DNA from: Lacrimispora sp. 210928-DFI.3.58
GTDB lineage: Bacteria > Bacillota > Clostridia > Lachnospirales > Lachnospiraceae
Direction of reading: 5' to 3'
Assembly (NCBI RefSeq): GCF_020554865.1
Contig: NZ_JAJCIC010000029.1
Location: 1-57,102 of the forward strand
Length of the DNA stretch: 57,102 nucleotides
The notes beneath the pieces were generated by a model. That model had not been told where the DNA came from, searched no databases, and saw only the letters and a program-made list of their open reading frames with translations. Position numbers and translations under genes: made by a program. Positions 9,818-17,737 of the stretch are shown here, in pieces; the first letter of the stretch is position 1; each line of letters starts with the position of its first letter.

Positions 9818-11632
9818 TTACGCAATGCTGCCAAAGAACTCAGCAAGCGGACCAAGGGCAAGCGCCGGGAAGAAGCTCAGCGCACCGATCAGCAATACCA
9901 CAACAATCAGCAGGAAAACAAACATTCCATTTGTGGTAGACAAGGTGCCCGCAGTCGTAGCAATTTTCTTTTTCCCAGCCAGGCTGCCTGCAATTGCAAG
10001 TGTGCCGATGATGGGCAGAAACCGGGCAAAGAGCATCATCAGTCCCAGGCTTACATTCAGAAATACGGTATTCGCATTGAAACCGACAAAGGCAGAGCCG
10101 TTATTGCCGCCACAGGATGAGTAGGCATACAGCATTTCAGAGAAACCGTGGGCACCGCCGTTATGCAGGCTATCCATGACAGAGGGTACTACAGCGGCAA
10201 GGCCGCTGCCGACCAGAATTGCAATGGGTGTTGCAAGGCAAACCAGTACCGACCATTTCATCTCATAAGGCTCAATTTTCTTTCCAAGGAATTCCGGAGT
10301 GCGGCCTACCATCAGGCCAGCAATAAACACCGCCAGAATGGCAAAAGCAAGCATACCGTAAAGACCGCAGCCCACGCCACCGAAAATAACCTCGCCGAGC
10401 TGCATCAGCAGCATAGTCACCATACCGGCAAGCGGCGTGTAGCTGTCATGCATGGAATTTACAGAGCCGTTAGAAGCTGCTGTGGTGAAGGCTGCCCAGG
10501 TAGAGGACGCTGCAATGCCGAAGCGAGTCTCCTTGCCCTCCATATTGCCGCCTGCCTGTTCTGCCATTGACATATTGACTGCGCCGTTTTGTGCAAGCTG
10601 GGATGTTCCAACCTGTTCAGTAACGGCGATGCAGCTCAAGGCAACAACCAGACAGAGAAACATTGCCATAAAGATTGCAATACCCTGCCTCTTGTTCTTT
10701 ACCGCAGAACCGAATGTGAAACACAGTGCCGCCGGAATCAGTAGAATGGAAAACATTTCGATCAGATTGGTAAAGGCATTGGGATTTTCCAAAGGATGTG
10801 CGGAGTTGACGCCCATATAACCGCCGCCGTTGGTGCCGGTCTGTTTGATTGCGACCTGGCTGGCCGCAGGACCCATCGGTACGAACTGCTCGGTGACGAT
10901 CTGTGCATTCGAAACGATTTCGCCATCTACAGTGACGGTTTCGGTGTCTAAGTCAATTACCGCATCCTCAAGGATTTCGCCTTCTGCACTGACGGCAATC
11001 GGTTCTACAAGGGATACTGTTTCTGCACTTTTCAGGTTCTGAATCACGCCGCCGCCTACCAGCAACAGAGAAATGACCAGATTCAGCGGGAGCAGGATGT
11101 GAACTACAATGCGGGTCAAGTCCACCCAAAAGCTACCCAACCCGGAGGATTTCACCTTGATAAAGCCACGGATCAATGCAAATAGAACGGCGATACCTGT
11201 GGCTGCGGAAACAAAGTTCTGAACAGTCAGACCTAAAGCCTGAGTGAGATAACTCAATGTGGATTCACCGGAATATGCCTGCCAGTTTGTATTGGTAATG
11301 AAACTTGCAGAAGTGTTAAATGCCAAATCCCATTTCACACCGGAAAGATTCTGCGGGTTTCCGGGAAGAACTCCCTGCAGAAGTTGAAGCAAGAACAGAA
11401 AAACAAGCCCGATACCGGAAAAAATCATTACACTTACTGCATATTTTTTCCATGTCATCTGTTCTTCTCTGTCTACACGCATAACCTTGTAAATCAGGTT
11501 TTCGCACGGTGTCAGAACTTTGGACAAAAAAGTTTTCTCGCCGCTCATGACGTTTTTTATGTATGCGCCCAGCGGAATTGCCAAAACAACCAGAATGGCA
11601 AGGTATAAAACATACTGAATCATGGTGCTCAT
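9818..11632 (-). CDS. kdpA: KdpA K+-translocating subunit
   Basis: 604 residues with about ten membrane helices and the four filter loops of the family (for example FNTSASFITNTNWQ, NGGGYMGVNSAHP, SNGSVNSMH, YSSCGGNNGSAF). It is longer than the E. coli protein because of an acidic external loop at about residues 200-255 containing repeated V/D/E-rich strands; I believe such loops also occur in other clostridial KdpA. KdpA binds and conducts K+ in the KdpFABC pump. Its ATG overlaps the stop of the kdpF-like peptide gene. Confidence 0.96.
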   Translation of the reverse strand: MSTMIQYVLYLAILVVLAIPLGAYIKNVMSGEKTFLSKVLTPCENLIYKVMRVDREEQMTWKKYAVSVMIFSGIGLVFLFLLQLLQGVLPGNPQNLSGVKWDLAFNTSASFITNTNWQAYSGESTLSYLTQALGLTVQNFVSAATGIAVLFALIRGFIKVKSSGLGSFWVDLTRIVVHILLPLNLVISLLLVGGGVIQNLKSAETVSLVEPIAVSAEGEILEDAVIDLDTETVTVDGEIVSNAQIVTEQFVPMGPAASQVAIKQTGTNGGGYMGVNSAHPLENPNAFTNLIEMFSILLIPAALCFTFGSAVKNKRQGIAIFMAMFLCLVVALSCIAVTEQVGTSQLAQNGAVNMSMAEQAGGNMEGKETRFGIAASSTWAAFTTAASNGSVNSMHDSYTPLAGMVTMLLMQLGEVIFGGVGCGLYGMLAFAILAVFIAGLMVGRTPEFLGKKIEPYEMKWSVLVCLATPIAILVGSGLAAVVPSVMDSLHNGGAHGFSEMLYAYSSCGGNNGSAFVGFNANTVFLNVSLGLMMLFARFLPIIGTLAIAGSLAGKKKIATTAGTLSTTNGMFVFLLIVVVLLIGALSFFPALALGPLAEFFGSIA

Positions 11633-11721
11633 GCCTGATCATCTCCCTTCATTAAAATATAGACATACCACAGCAGCATTGCTGCCGCACATACACCTAT
11701 GAGTGCAATTAGCATTTGCAT
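11629..11721 (-). CDS. kdpF: KdpF-like single-helix peptide
   Basis: A 30-residue frame, MQMLIALIGVCAAAMLLWYV and a short polar tail ending GDDQA. It is one transmembrane helix, starts at an ATG nine bases after GGAGG, and its TGA overlaps the kdpA ATG in an ATGA junction. Position, size and topology match KdpF, which stabilises the KdpABC complex. An alternative start three codons upstream overlaps the ribosome-binding site and is less likely. Confidence 0.8.
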   Translation of the reverse strand: MQMLIALIGVCAAAMLLWYVYILMKGDDQA

Positions 11722-11819
11722 AAGATTCATCCTCCTTTTTTGCTGTCCCCAATATCATAAAACCTTTCCTCTAAAAATGGCATTAGTCATCTTTTGTGCG
11801 TTTAAAGATGAAATAAAGA

Positions 11820-12011
11820 TTACAACCAACCCAAAAGCCATGCCATAGGAAAGGCGATAACGATCGTACTGATACAGACACACGCCAAAACCAGTAAGGG
11901 CATTCCAACAAAGATGGAGATGAAGCCAAGTAGCGGATGATGCCAAATAAAGCGCTCCGCTTTTGCGTCAAATCTCTGTTCAAATCTTCTCGCCGCATTT
12001 GTTATGCTCAT
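11820..12011 (-). CDS. Small membrane protein at the head of the kdp operon
   Basis: 63 residues: a charged N-terminus (NAARRFEQRFDAKAERF) followed by one long or two short hydrophobic segments (LLGFISIFVGMPLLVLACVC onward). The start ATG has a GAGGTG site. It is the first gene after the candidate kdp promoter and lies about 100 bp upstream of kdpF. I do not recognise a named family. It may be an accessory or regulatory membrane peptide of the potassium locus. Confidence 0.6.
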   Translation of the reverse strand: MSITNAARRFEQRFDAKAERFIWHHPLLGFISIFVGMPLLVLACVCISTIVIAFPMAWLLGWL

Positions 12012-12058
12012 AATTGTTCACCTCATTTCTTTCTTGCAAGGCCATAATACCGCTTAAA

Positions 12059-12086
12059 GTATTAAATGGGGAAAAGGGTCCTGCAA
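12059..12086 (-). promoter_or_regulatory. Candidate promoter of the kdp operon
   Basis: On the minus strand TTGCAG (12081-12086) and TAATAC (12059-12064) are separated by 16 bp, about 50 bp before the first gene. It is a moderate sigma-A match. I looked for a c-di-AMP riboswitch or a KdpE direct repeat between here and the gene and saw neither. Confidence 0.4.
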
Positions 12087-12193
12087 TCGAAACTAAGACT
12101 GTATAAGTCTTTAAGAAAAAAAGAGCCAGGCCCGGAAGAGGACTGACTCATTCATATAATGATTTTGAAATTGTATTTTCGAGAAGAGAATGC

Positions 12194-13171
12194 AATCTGA
12201 GCGAACTTCCCAAAGGAGAACTTGCAATTTTGCAACTGATCTCGAATCGGTTGTGCGTAGCTGTTGGCGATCCGCACCGATACGCAGAAACAATTATTGA
12301 GTTGGACTGTGGCGGCACAGCGTTCTCCGCAAAGGGAAAAACCATCGTGCAGGATGGATGGAAAGCTCTGATTCAGAAAAATGATTCGACAAAATCCGAC
12401 GAAAATGTGCAGGCACTCCCTTCTGTTTCCGTTGGTGACGAAATGACCGTCAGCGGTACGGAAATCAAGGAAGGAAAAACTTCTCCCCCAAAACACTTTA
12501 CTGAGGATACACTGCTTTCTGCTATGGAAACTGCTGGTGCAGATGAAATGCCTGATAAGGTGGAGCGCAAAGGTTTGGGAACTCCTGCGACCCGTGCCGG
12601 TATCATTGAGAAGCTGGTTCGTATCGGTTTTCTGGAGCGTAAGGGTGATAAGAAAACCAAACACCTGATTCCGACTCACAAGGGTACGGCTCTGGTAACA
12701 GTCATGCCGGAACAGATTCAGTCTCCATCCATGACGGCGGATTGGGAAGAAAAATTGTTGCTCATTGAAAAAGGCGAATATGCCAGCGAGGATTTTATGG
12801 ACGAGATCAAAGATGTGATTGCCGGTCTGATTCAGAACTATGAAGTGATCCGTGATTCCGAGGTTCTGATGTCGAAAGAAGCCAATTCTATCGGCAAATG
12901 CCCGCTCTGCGGCAGTGCTGTAGAGGACAAAGCCAAGGCGTTTTTCTGTTCCAACAGAGCCTGCAAATTTGTCCTCTGGAAAAACAATCGCTACTTTGCG
13001 AGCATCGGCAAGAGCATGACTTCTGCCACGGCACAGAAACTGCTCGGTTCCGGCAAGGTAAAGCTCAAAAATTGCAAGTCCGAAAGGACGGGCAACACCT
13101 TTGATGCCACCGTGTTTATGGAGGTATCGGAGGATGGCAAAACGAAGTTCAGTATGGAATTTGAAAATTGA
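12194..13171 (+). pseudogene. topB: 3' fragment of DNA topoisomerase III (topB)
   Basis: About 325 codons of a type IA topoisomerase. Homology begins near ELPKGELAILQLI and includes the GLGTPATRAGIIEKL segment and the C-terminal zinc motif CPLCG...FFCSNRACKF. The N-terminal Toprim domain and the catalytic tyrosine region, both present in the intact topB at 47581-49671, are missing. There is no proper start: the frame runs back into unrelated sequence next to the kdp promoter. It is the remnant of a conjugative element whose 5' side was replaced by the potassium island. Confidence 0.8.
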
Positions 13172-14684
13172 TGTGCGTTTGGGAGCAACATGGATTGATG
13201 CCGATTATATTCAGCAGTTCATGGAGGAAACCTTTGAAACTCCGTATTACCTGCGCCGTTCCATTGAGGTCAAGTTCTCCGAGCTGACCGCAGGGTGGCG
13301 CATCAATGGTAAGAGTTCGCCCAACTACAACGATGTGGCGGCGTATGTCACCTACGGTACAGAGCGAGCCAACGCATATCGAATTTTGGAGGAAACGCTG
13401 AATCTGAAGGATATTCGTATCTATGATACGATTGAAGATGCGGATGGCAAGCAGAAGCGTGTTCTCAACAAAAAAGAAACGACCCTGGCACAGCAGAAAC
13501 AGCAGGCAATCAAGGATGCGTTCCGAGATTGGATTTGGAGAGATCCACACAGACGAGAAACCCTTTCCACCAAGTACAATGAACTTTTCAACTCCACCAG
13601 ACCTCGTGAGTATGATGGCTCTCATATCCGTTTCGGCGGCATGAACCCGGATATTACCCTCCGTGAACACCAGAGAAATGCTATCGCTCATGTGCTTTAT
13701 GGTGGAAATACGCTGCTTGCACACGAAGTTGGTGCGGGCAAGACCTTCGAGATGGCAGCATCGGCTATGGAGAGTAAGCGGCTTGGACTGAGCCAGAAAT
13801 CCCTGTTCGTTGTGCCGAATCACCTGACCTTACAGTGGGCAAATGAGTTCCTGCACCTCTATCCGAGTGCCAAGCTCCTTGTTGCCACCAAGAAGGATTT
13901 TGAAACAGCAAACCGTAAGAAGTTTTGTGCGAGAATCGCCACCGGTGACTATGATGCGGTTATCATCGGTCACAGTCAGTTTGAAAAAATCCCGCTTTCT
14001 GCCGAACGACAGGAACGGCAGCTTCGAGAGCAGATTGATGAGATCGAAGGTGCGATTGCGGAGCTGAAATGGCAGCGTGGCGAAAACTTCACCATCAAGC
14101 AGATGGAAAAAACACGAAAATCACTGGAAGCCAGACTGGACAAGCTCCTCGCCGCCGACAAGAAGGATGATGTCATTACCTTTGAACAGTTGGGTGTAGA
14201 CCGGCTGTTTGTAGACGAAAGCCATGCGTTCAAGAATTTGTTCCTCTACACAAAAATGCGAAATGTGGCAGGTCTGTCCACCTCCGAAGCCCAGAAATCT
14301 TCGGATATGTTTATGAAGTGCCGCTATATGGATGAGCTGACCGGCGGGCGTGGCGTGATTTTCGCAACCGGTACTCCCGTAAGTAACTCGATGACCGAGC
14401 TTTATACGGTCATGCGCTATCTCCAGTACAGTACACTCCAGCAAAAGAACCTGACCCATTTTGATTCCTGGGCATCGACCTTCGGAGAAACGACAACTGC
14501 GATTGAGCTTGCACCGGAAGGAACCGGCTATCGTGCCAGAACCCGATTCGCAAAGTTCTTCAACCTGCCTGAGCTGATGAATATGTTCAAGGGAGTTGCC
14601 GACATCAAGACCTCTGACCAGTTGCATAGAATTGGCTTCAGCCATTTTTTAATATTTTCTTTCATCTCATATTCCTCCTGCTAA
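13164..14684 (+). pseudogene. Internal fragment of the large ICE SNF2/DEAD-like helicase
   Basis: About 485 codons match the helicase part of the very large methylase-helicase proteins of Tn1549-like elements: Walker A-type LLAHEVGAGKT, a DESH box (VDESHAFKN) and FATGTPVSNSMTELY. The N-terminal DNA-methylase half and the C-terminal helicase half are absent. The frame starts exactly at the stop of the topB fragment and leaves homology near 14624, after ADIKTSDQL, then reads antisense into the thioredoxin gene. Two deletion junctions therefore bound it. It has no ribosome-binding site and is probably non-functional. Confidence 0.8.
14625..14665 (-). pseudogene. Truncated 5' end of a gene downstream of trx-trxR
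   Basis: On the minus strand, just after the trx-trxR stop, an ATG follows GGAGGAATATGAG and encodes MKENIKKWLKPI before the sequence switches to the antisense of the helicase fragment. It looks like the start of the next gene of the thioredoxin operon, cut off by the rearrangement. The family cannot be told from 12-13 residues. Confidence 0.4.
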
Positions 14685-15932
14685 ATATTCCTCTGCATAG
14701 TGAACAGCGGTTGCCCCATCGGCTACAGCAGTCACGACCTGCCGCAATGCCTTTGTGCGGACATCCCCAACGGCGAATACACCGGGGATGTTGGTGCAGG
14801 TACTCTCATCTGCGATAATGTATCCAGCCGGATCAATCGTAATCTGATCTTTCACCAATTCGGTGGAAGGTTTTCTTCCGACGCTGACAAACACACCGTC
14901 GCAAGCAAGCGTGCTTTCCTCTCCGGTTTTCACATTCCGAGTCCGGATACCGGTCAGCTTTTCGTTATGGAGCAGTGTGACGATCTCACTGTCCCAGAGG
15001 AATTCTACATTTTCCGTTTTCATCAAAGGCTCATGGTAGATCTTTGTTGCTTTTAAGGTATCTCTCCGGTGAACGACGATGACTTTTTTGCAGATACGGG
15101 AGAGGATAAGGGCATCCGCCGCAGCGGTATTGCCACCTCCTGCGATGACAACCGTTTTGTTCCGATAGAACATTCCGTCACAGGCTGCGCAGTAGTGGAC
15201 ACCTTTGCCGATTAACTCCTGTTCACCATCAACACCCAGCTCTCTGGGGCCAGCTCCGGTAGCGAGCACAATGGTCTTTGCGTACATAGGGCCTTCGCTG
15301 GTCACCGCTTTCTTTATAGAACCGGACAGTTCCAGGGACAGCACCTCAGTCAGCTTGGTTTCCACTCCAAATCGTTCCGTTCCTCGCTTCATCTTTTCTC
15401 CCAGGGAGAAGCCGTCGATACCATCCTCGAAGCCGGGATAGTTGTCGATTTGCTCGGTCAGAGCCATCTGCCCACCAGCGGACAACTTCTCTAAAACCAC
15501 GGTGTTCATACCTGCTCTGGCGGCATAAAGGGCTGCGGTATAGCCGCCGGGACCACCTCCTACCACGATCATGTCGTAAATATGCTGCACAGTAGTTGCT
15601 TCCTGCGTCTGGTGCTGTAAAGTTTCTTCAATGAACGCCACCAACTGCGCCCTGGATTCCGGAGCGACGATAGAGCCAAGAGCCTGTCCGCTGTGATAGA
15701 TCAGCAGAGTAGGGACAACTTCTATAGCTTCGGCCTCAGCCAATTCCGGCTCATCATCAATGTTAACCGCAGTGAATACCAGCGTATCCTTATATTCCTC
15801 AGCCACGCTTTCCAATGCCGGAGCCAGACGGCGGCAATATACGCACCAAGGGGCTGAAAATTCCACCAGAACAGTTTTTCCGCTATGCACCATTTCTTCA
15901 AATTGATTTCTATTGATATTGATAACTGCCAT
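14667..15932 (-). CDS. Thioredoxin-thioredoxin reductase fusion protein
   Basis: 421 residues from ATG GCA GTT behind AAAGGAGC; ten extra upstream codons lack a site. Residues 1-105 are thioredoxin with active site WCVYC; a linker leads to an NADPH-dependent FAD thioredoxin reductase: FAD motif VGGGPGGYTAALYAARAG, redox centre CAAC, NADPH motif GGGNTAAADA, and C-terminal FAD motif FAVGDVRTKALRQVVTA. One polypeptide thus carries the whole NADPH-to-dithiol relay. Known fusions usually have thioredoxin at the C-terminus; here it is N-terminal. It is transcribed from a promoter with a Crp-type operator (15963-16003). Confidence 0.9.
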   Translation of the reverse strand: MAVININRNQFEEMVHSGKTVLVEFSAPWCVYCRRLAPALESVAEEYKDTLVFTAVNIDDEPELAEAEAIEVVPTLLIYHSGQALGSIVAPESRAQLVAFIEETLQHQTQEATTVQHIYDMIVVGGGPGGYTAALYAARAGMNTVVLEKLSAGGQMALTEQIDNYPGFEDGIDGFSLGEKMKRGTERFGVETKLTEVLSLELSGSIKKAVTSEGPMYAKTIVLATGAGPRELGVDGEQELIGKGVHYCAACDGMFYRNKTVVIAGGGNTAAADALILSRICKKVIVVHRRDTLKATKIYHEPLMKTENVEFLWDSEIVTLLHNEKLTGIRTRNVKTGEESTLACDGVFVSVGRKPSTELVKDQITIDPAGYIIADESTCTNIPGVFAVGDVRTKALRQVVTAVADGATAVHYAEEYLAGGI

Positions 15933-15962
15933 ATTGCCAGCTCCTTTCCTTTGTTTGATCAT

Positions 15963-16003
15963 AGTATAGCCAATCTAAAATAACATTTCGGTGATGATAT
16001 CAC
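15963..16003 (-). promoter_or_regulatory. Promoter and Crp-type operator of the trx-trxR gene
   Basis: GTGATGATATCAC (15991-16003) is a perfect GTGAT-N3-ATCAC palindrome. TATACT on the minus strand (plus 15963-15968) is the -10 box. The operator centre is 29 bp from the near edge of the -10 box, placing it close to -41, the class II activator position. Confidence 0.65.
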
Positions 16004-16030
16004 ATAAAAAGAGCGGCATTGCTGCCGCTC
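16004..16030 (-). terminator. Rho-independent terminator
   Basis: GAGCGGCA-TTGC-TGCCGCTC forms a perfect 8-bp stem and is followed on the minus strand by CTTTTTATG. It ends the 17288-16030 gene pair and lies immediately upstream of the trx-trxR operator. Confidence 0.8.
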
Positions 16031-16335
16031 TAAACTTTTTCGCTATTAAGTAATTCGAGGATATGTTCACTGGAACGGATGATTTGAGACTGCTTTTCTT
16101 TTATGGATGTTTTTCTTGTCTCCTCCAGCGAGAGAGAAGCATATAAATGAACCGTGTTTGCTTCCTGCCGGAGAGAATCGCTATACTGTTCAGCGGCAAG
16201 ATCTTGCTTCTCAAGTATACTAATTTTACTCCGGAGATCACTAATCTGCTGTTGAAGTGATATCACTTTTTTCTTTTGGACATAGAGGAAATAAGCAAGA
16301 AGCAACAGGATGAGTGAAAAGATAATAATAATCAT
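16030..16335 (-). CDS. Small membrane-anchored coiled-coil protein
   Basis: 101 residues: an N-terminal transmembrane helix (about residues 2-20) followed by a long coiled coil (LQQQISDLRSKISILEKQ and on). It follows the 316-residue gene by 2 bp and its stop lies in the terminator stem, so the two are one unit. No family is recognised; the layout suggests a membrane tether or partner for the upstream protein. Confidence 0.6.
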   Translation of the reverse strand: MIIIIFSLILLLLAYFLYVQKKKVISLQQQISDLRSKISILEKQDLAAEQYSDSLRQEANTVHLYASLSLEETRKTSIKEKQSQIIRSSEHILELLNSEKV

Positions 16336-16337
16336 TC

Positions 16338-17288
16338 TTAGTTCTTATCCTCCTTTGTCAAAAGATAAGCCTTAACTGCATTACGGAGAGTTTCCGGTAG
16401 AACAGGCAAGGGCAAGACGGTCAATTTACCCGCATTCTTTTCAATCGCTATTTCCGATTCCGGTTGATTGGACAGAAGAATCACGGGTGTTCTTTTATCT
16501 GCCCTCCATGGCTGATCTGGCTGTTTTGTCAGAGGTTCTGTAACAATCCAAAGCATAGGCTTTTTCTTGCCAAGTTCTTTTCTTGCAGCTTCCGGGGTTT
16601 CAAATACAAGGATATGTTTGGATAAGTTTTGAAGTACCAGTCTCAGTCCGTTCCCATAGGCTGAATCACTGCACATAATAGCAATCGTGGCATTTGATTG
16701 CTCATCTTGTGATGCCTTTATAAAATCAAGAACTGGCGTATTATAAAGGTTGAAATCTTTCTCTGTATGTACTGCTTCATAATAAGCTCTGGCCGCTCGG
16801 CACATTCTTCGGCAAAACTGTTCAATATCAATACGGATGTCCGTGAGGCTGTTGGCAGAACTTATTCTATCCAGTTGGCAAACTGAGGTTCCGCAATTCA
16901 CACCCAAGTGAAAACGAATCGAGGTATTGTCCTCAGTATTTGCAAAGCCTTTGTTCTGGTGCAGGTATTCGCATCGAAGCTGCCAGCATCGTTCTCCGCA
17001 GATATAGGGAGAGATATCCTGCGCAGAGACTTTAAAGAAAGGTGCTGCGTATGTATCAAACCAACGAATATATTGATTTCCTACATCACGGGTTGGTCTC
17101 TGATTTCTGTCCAGAACAGCACGCCCATCCCGATAACGCTTTACAATTTCTGGGAAAGCAATGCCGCCGCAAATATCAGGCAAAGTCAGCGCCAATGCCA
17201 AAGCAGATTGCCAGCGTCCATCCTCAATGTTCAGTTCTACTTCCTCTATGCGATGTAAAAAGGTAAAGCTGGCATTGTCTTGACTCAT
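16338..17288 (-). CDS. Hypothetical protein, possible HEPN-like N-terminus and receiver-like C-terminus
   Basis: 316 residues. The N-terminal 190 residues contain W-x-ALALALTLPDICGGIAFPE, conserved cysteines and LRCEYLHQ, reminiscent of helical HEPN-like modules; the catalytic R-x4-6-H is loosely met by R-C-E-Y-L-H. The C-terminal 110 residues alternate strands and helices (ATIAIMCSDSAYGNGLRLVL ... TPVILLSNQP ... KLTVLPLPVLPETL) like a response-regulator receiver lacking the phospho-Asp. I cannot name a family. It is co-transcribed with the membrane coiled-coil gene inside the redox island. Confidence 0.55.
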   Translation of the reverse strand: MSQDNASFTFLHRIEEVELNIEDGRWQSALALALTLPDICGGIAFPEIVKRYRDGRAVLDRNQRPTRDVGNQYIRWFDTYAAPFFKVSAQDISPYICGERCWQLRCEYLHQNKGFANTEDNTSIRFHLGVNCGTSVCQLDRISSANSLTDIRIDIEQFCRRMCRAARAYYEAVHTEKDFNLYNTPVLDFIKASQDEQSNATIAIMCSDSAYGNGLRLVLQNLSKHILVFETPEAARKELGKKKPMLWIVTEPLTKQPDQPWRADKRTPVILLSNQPESEIAIEKNAGKLTVLPLPVLPETLRNAVKAYLLTKEDKN

Positions 17289-17302
17289 AGGTATCCTCCT
17301 GA

Positions 17303-17333
17303 AAAAACCGCCTGCCGGAAACCGACAGGCGGC
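17303..17333 (-). terminator. Rho-independent terminator of the superoxide reductase operon
   Basis: CCGCCTGCCGG-AAA-CCGACAGGCGG pairs over about 11 bp with one mismatch and is followed on the minus strand by TTTTTTC, just after the superoxide reductase stop codon. Confidence 0.8.
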
Positions 17334-17340
17334 ATACTTT

Positions 17341-17718
17341 TTACACTTCAGTCATCCACAGGCCGTGGAGATTGCAATAGGCGTAAACCGCAACCGCTTT
17401 ATCATCTCCCAAGCAGAAGGTGACATTGGGTTTGTCATCGGGTTTCAGAGCCTTGCGCTGCCCACCGTTTTCGGTCTGGACATAGACCCACTCAATGAAG
17501 TGTTCCGAAAGCATCGGATGATCCACGCTGCCCACATTGACGGTGACGGTATTGCCCTCTACCTTAACCACAGGCTTGTGTTTCTCGCCGCTGGCTTCTA
17601 CGGTGTTGGGTACCAGAGCAGTCATTTTCTGACCGCAGCACATCATAGGAACACCTGCATCATGGATCATACCCACCAGATTGCCGCAGTGTTCACAGAC
17701 AAAAAACTTTGCCCCCAT
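17341..17718 (-). CDS. Desulfoferrodoxin (superoxide reductase)
   Basis: 125 residues from the ATG GGG GCA eight bases after GGAGG; an earlier in-frame ATG is too close to that site. The N-terminal desulforedoxin-like domain has CEHCG and CCGQ for the Fe(Cys)4 centre. The C-terminal domain has the catalytic Fe(His)4(Cys) ligands: GEKHKP, HPMLSEHFIEW and CNLHGLW. It reduces superoxide to hydrogen peroxide without releasing oxygen, using electrons from rubredoxin. It lies downstream of rubredoxin and rubrerythrin genes, which can supply electrons and remove the peroxide. Confidence 0.93.
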   Translation of the reverse strand: MGAKFFVCEHCGNLVGMIHDAGVPMMCCGQKMTALVPNTVEASGEKHKPVVKVEGNTVTVNVGSVDHPMLSEHFIEWVYVQTENGGQRKALKPDDKPNVTFCLGDDKAVAVYAYCNLHGLWMTEV

Positions 17719-17737
17719 TTTCATTTCCTCCGTTTTA

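Noticed and set aside
10850..11040. Extra acidic loop in KdpA as a novel domain
   Set aside because: It probably represents a family-typical loop in clostridial KdpA; the flanking helices and filter loops are intact.
12012..12190. c-di-AMP (ydaO-type) riboswitch before the kdp operon
   Set aside because: Such elements often precede K+ genes, but the leader here is too short and none of the conserved blocks could be seen.
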